Below are positions 6,078 through 6,820 of a stretch of 6,820 bases of DNA, piece after piece. The notes beneath the pieces were generated by a model. That model did no database searches, was not told where the DNA came from, and was given only the letters and a program-made list of their open reading frames with translations. This stretch comes from Blastococcus sp. CT_GayMR20 (lineage in GTDB: Bacteria; Actinomycetota; Actinomycetes; Mycobacteriales; Geodermatophilaceae): the NCBI RefSeq assembly GCF_004570345.1, contig NZ_SPQM01000199.1:1-6820 (forward strand), read 5' to 3'. A program made the position numbers and the translations under genes. The stretch's first letter is position 1, and the number at the start of each line of letters is the position of its first letter.

Positions 6078-6784
6078 GAACGGTCGTCGAGGTCATCGCC
6101 CGGCTCGGGCCGGGTGGCCGCACGGTGCTGCCGGTGGTCCGGGCCAGCGGTCAGCTCGCGGTCCGCCGCACCGGCCCGGCGACCGTGCACCTCGTCGCCA
6201 CGGCTTTCGGGCCGCTCGGCGGGGACGACGCCCGGATCTCGCTGGTCGTGGAGGAGGGGGCGCGCCTGTCCGTCCGCTCCGTGGCCGCGGCGATCGCGCT
6301 CCCCGCCCGTGGTGGGTCGCCGCCGTCGGCCCAGCGGATCACCGCGGAGGTCGCGGGCACGCTCGATCTGCGGCTGGAACCCACCGTGGTCGCCGCCGGC
6401 GCGCACCACCTGGCCGCGCTGACGGGGGAGCTCGCCGACGGCGCCGTCCTCACCGCCACCGAGCAGGTCCTGCTCGGCCGGACCGGGGAGGTTCCGGGCC
6501 GCTGGACCGGTACGACGCGGATCGAGCGGGCGGGCCGCCCGCTCCTGCACACGACGGTCGGCCTCGGACCGGGGGAGGCGGCCTGGCTGCCGCCGATCGC
6601 CCCGCGGGCCTACGCCTCCACGGTCCACACCGGGGGCGGCGAGGCGGGGGTCGGCACCGCGGACGACGCCGTCCGGCTGCCTCTGCCGGGCGGCTGGGTC
6701 ACCACGGCATGGGGTGCGGAACTGCACCGTGTGGTCGTGGCCCTCGAGTCCCTGACCGGTCCGGGTGCCAGGGTGACCGCATGA
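6074..6784 (+). CDS. ureD: Urease accessory protein UreD (UreH family)
   Basis: This 236-residue scaffold binds apo-urease and UreF and is thought to channel nickel from UreG to the active site. UreD proteins are poorly conserved. Recognisable pieces are the beta-rich repeats of the family, [19 protein letters not shown] at about 45-63 (the GGD region), [13 protein letters not shown] at about 101-113 and [12 protein letters not shown] at about 133-144. The start is GTG, overlapping the ureG stop (GTGA). AAGGG at 6056-6060 lies 13 nt upstream, further than ideal, so coupling to ureG is likely. The frame is open upstream inside ureG, but that part is a shadow. The last-position placement of ureD after ureG matches mycobacterial urease operons. 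The final codon region overlaps the next ATG (ATGA). Confidence 0.92.
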   Translation: MRTVVEVIARLGPGGRTVLPVVRASGQLAVRRTGPATVHLVATAFGPLGGDDARISLVVEEGARLSVRSVAAAIALPARGGSPPSAQRITAEVAGTLDLRLEPTVVAAGAHHLAALTGELADGAVLTATEQVLLGRTGEVPGRWTGTTRIERAGRPLLHTTVGLGPGEAAWLPPIAPRAYASTVHTGGGEAGVGTADDAVRLPLPGGWVTTAWGAELHRVVVALESLTGPGARVTA

Positions 6785-6820
6785 GCCTCGTCGTCCGTGC
6801 CCGCCGGGTGCTGCTGCCCG
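6781..6820 (+). CDS. Start of a further gene, cut by the window edge
   Basis: An ATG overlaps the ureD stop by 4 nt (ATGA) and opens a frame reading [13 protein letters not shown] before the window ends. The overlap and the unbroken chain of coupled genes suggest it belongs to the urease transcript. Thirteen residues are too few to identify it. The pattern of a short beta-strand followed by a basic stretch and LLP resembles the first residues of many amidohydrolases and deaminases, but that is only a hint. A nickel transporter would also be expected near urease, though this start is not obviously membrane-like. Confidence 0.6.
   Translation, partial: MSLVVRARRVLLP

Overview
The window is high-GC DNA (roughly 70% by eye) with GTG and TTG start codons, tightly overlapping genes and a 5S rRNA of actinobacterial type. 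The urease gene order ureA-ureB-ureC-ureF-ureG-ureD, without ureE, is the one known from mycobacteria and other actinobacteria. I read it as a chromosomal segment of an actinomycete; the genus cannot be fixed from the sequence alone.

Layout. (1) Positions 2-118 carry a complete 5S rRNA gene, the likely last gene of an rRNA operon whose 16S and 23S genes lie to the left of the window. A near-ideal hairpin terminator follows at 131-164. (2) A three-gene minus-strand operon at 2240-263 converges on the rRNA operon. In order of transcription it encodes a short YtrA-type GntR repressor, an ABC ATPase and a six-helix permease; the genes overlap by 4 and 1 nt. A perfect 18-bp palindrome lies just beyond its 3' end. 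(3) A divergent control region at about 2241-2440 holds a 24-bp operator-like palindrome over a -10 element in front of the GntR gene, a possible leaderless 22-codon leader ORF, and the start region of the urease operon. (4) The plus-strand urease operon at 2441-6784 contains the three structural subunits and three accessory proteins. An ATG overlapping the ureD stop opens one more gene, cut by the window edge after 13 codons.

How the parts work together. UreA, UreB and UreC form the nickel urease that splits urea into ammonia and carbamate. UreD, UreF and UreG form the maturation complex in which the UreG GTPase drives nickel insertion at a carbamylated lysine. All metal ligands and the catalytic histidine of UreC are visible, so the enzyme should be active. 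The GntR/ABC operon looks like an independent, self-regulated transporter with an unknown substrate. Nothing in the sequence ties it to urea or nickel beyond sharing a divergent promoter region.

I see no mobile element, CRISPR array, tRNA or clearly undescribed system. The most interesting local signal is the arrangement of operator, leaderless start and small leader ORF ahead of the GntR gene.
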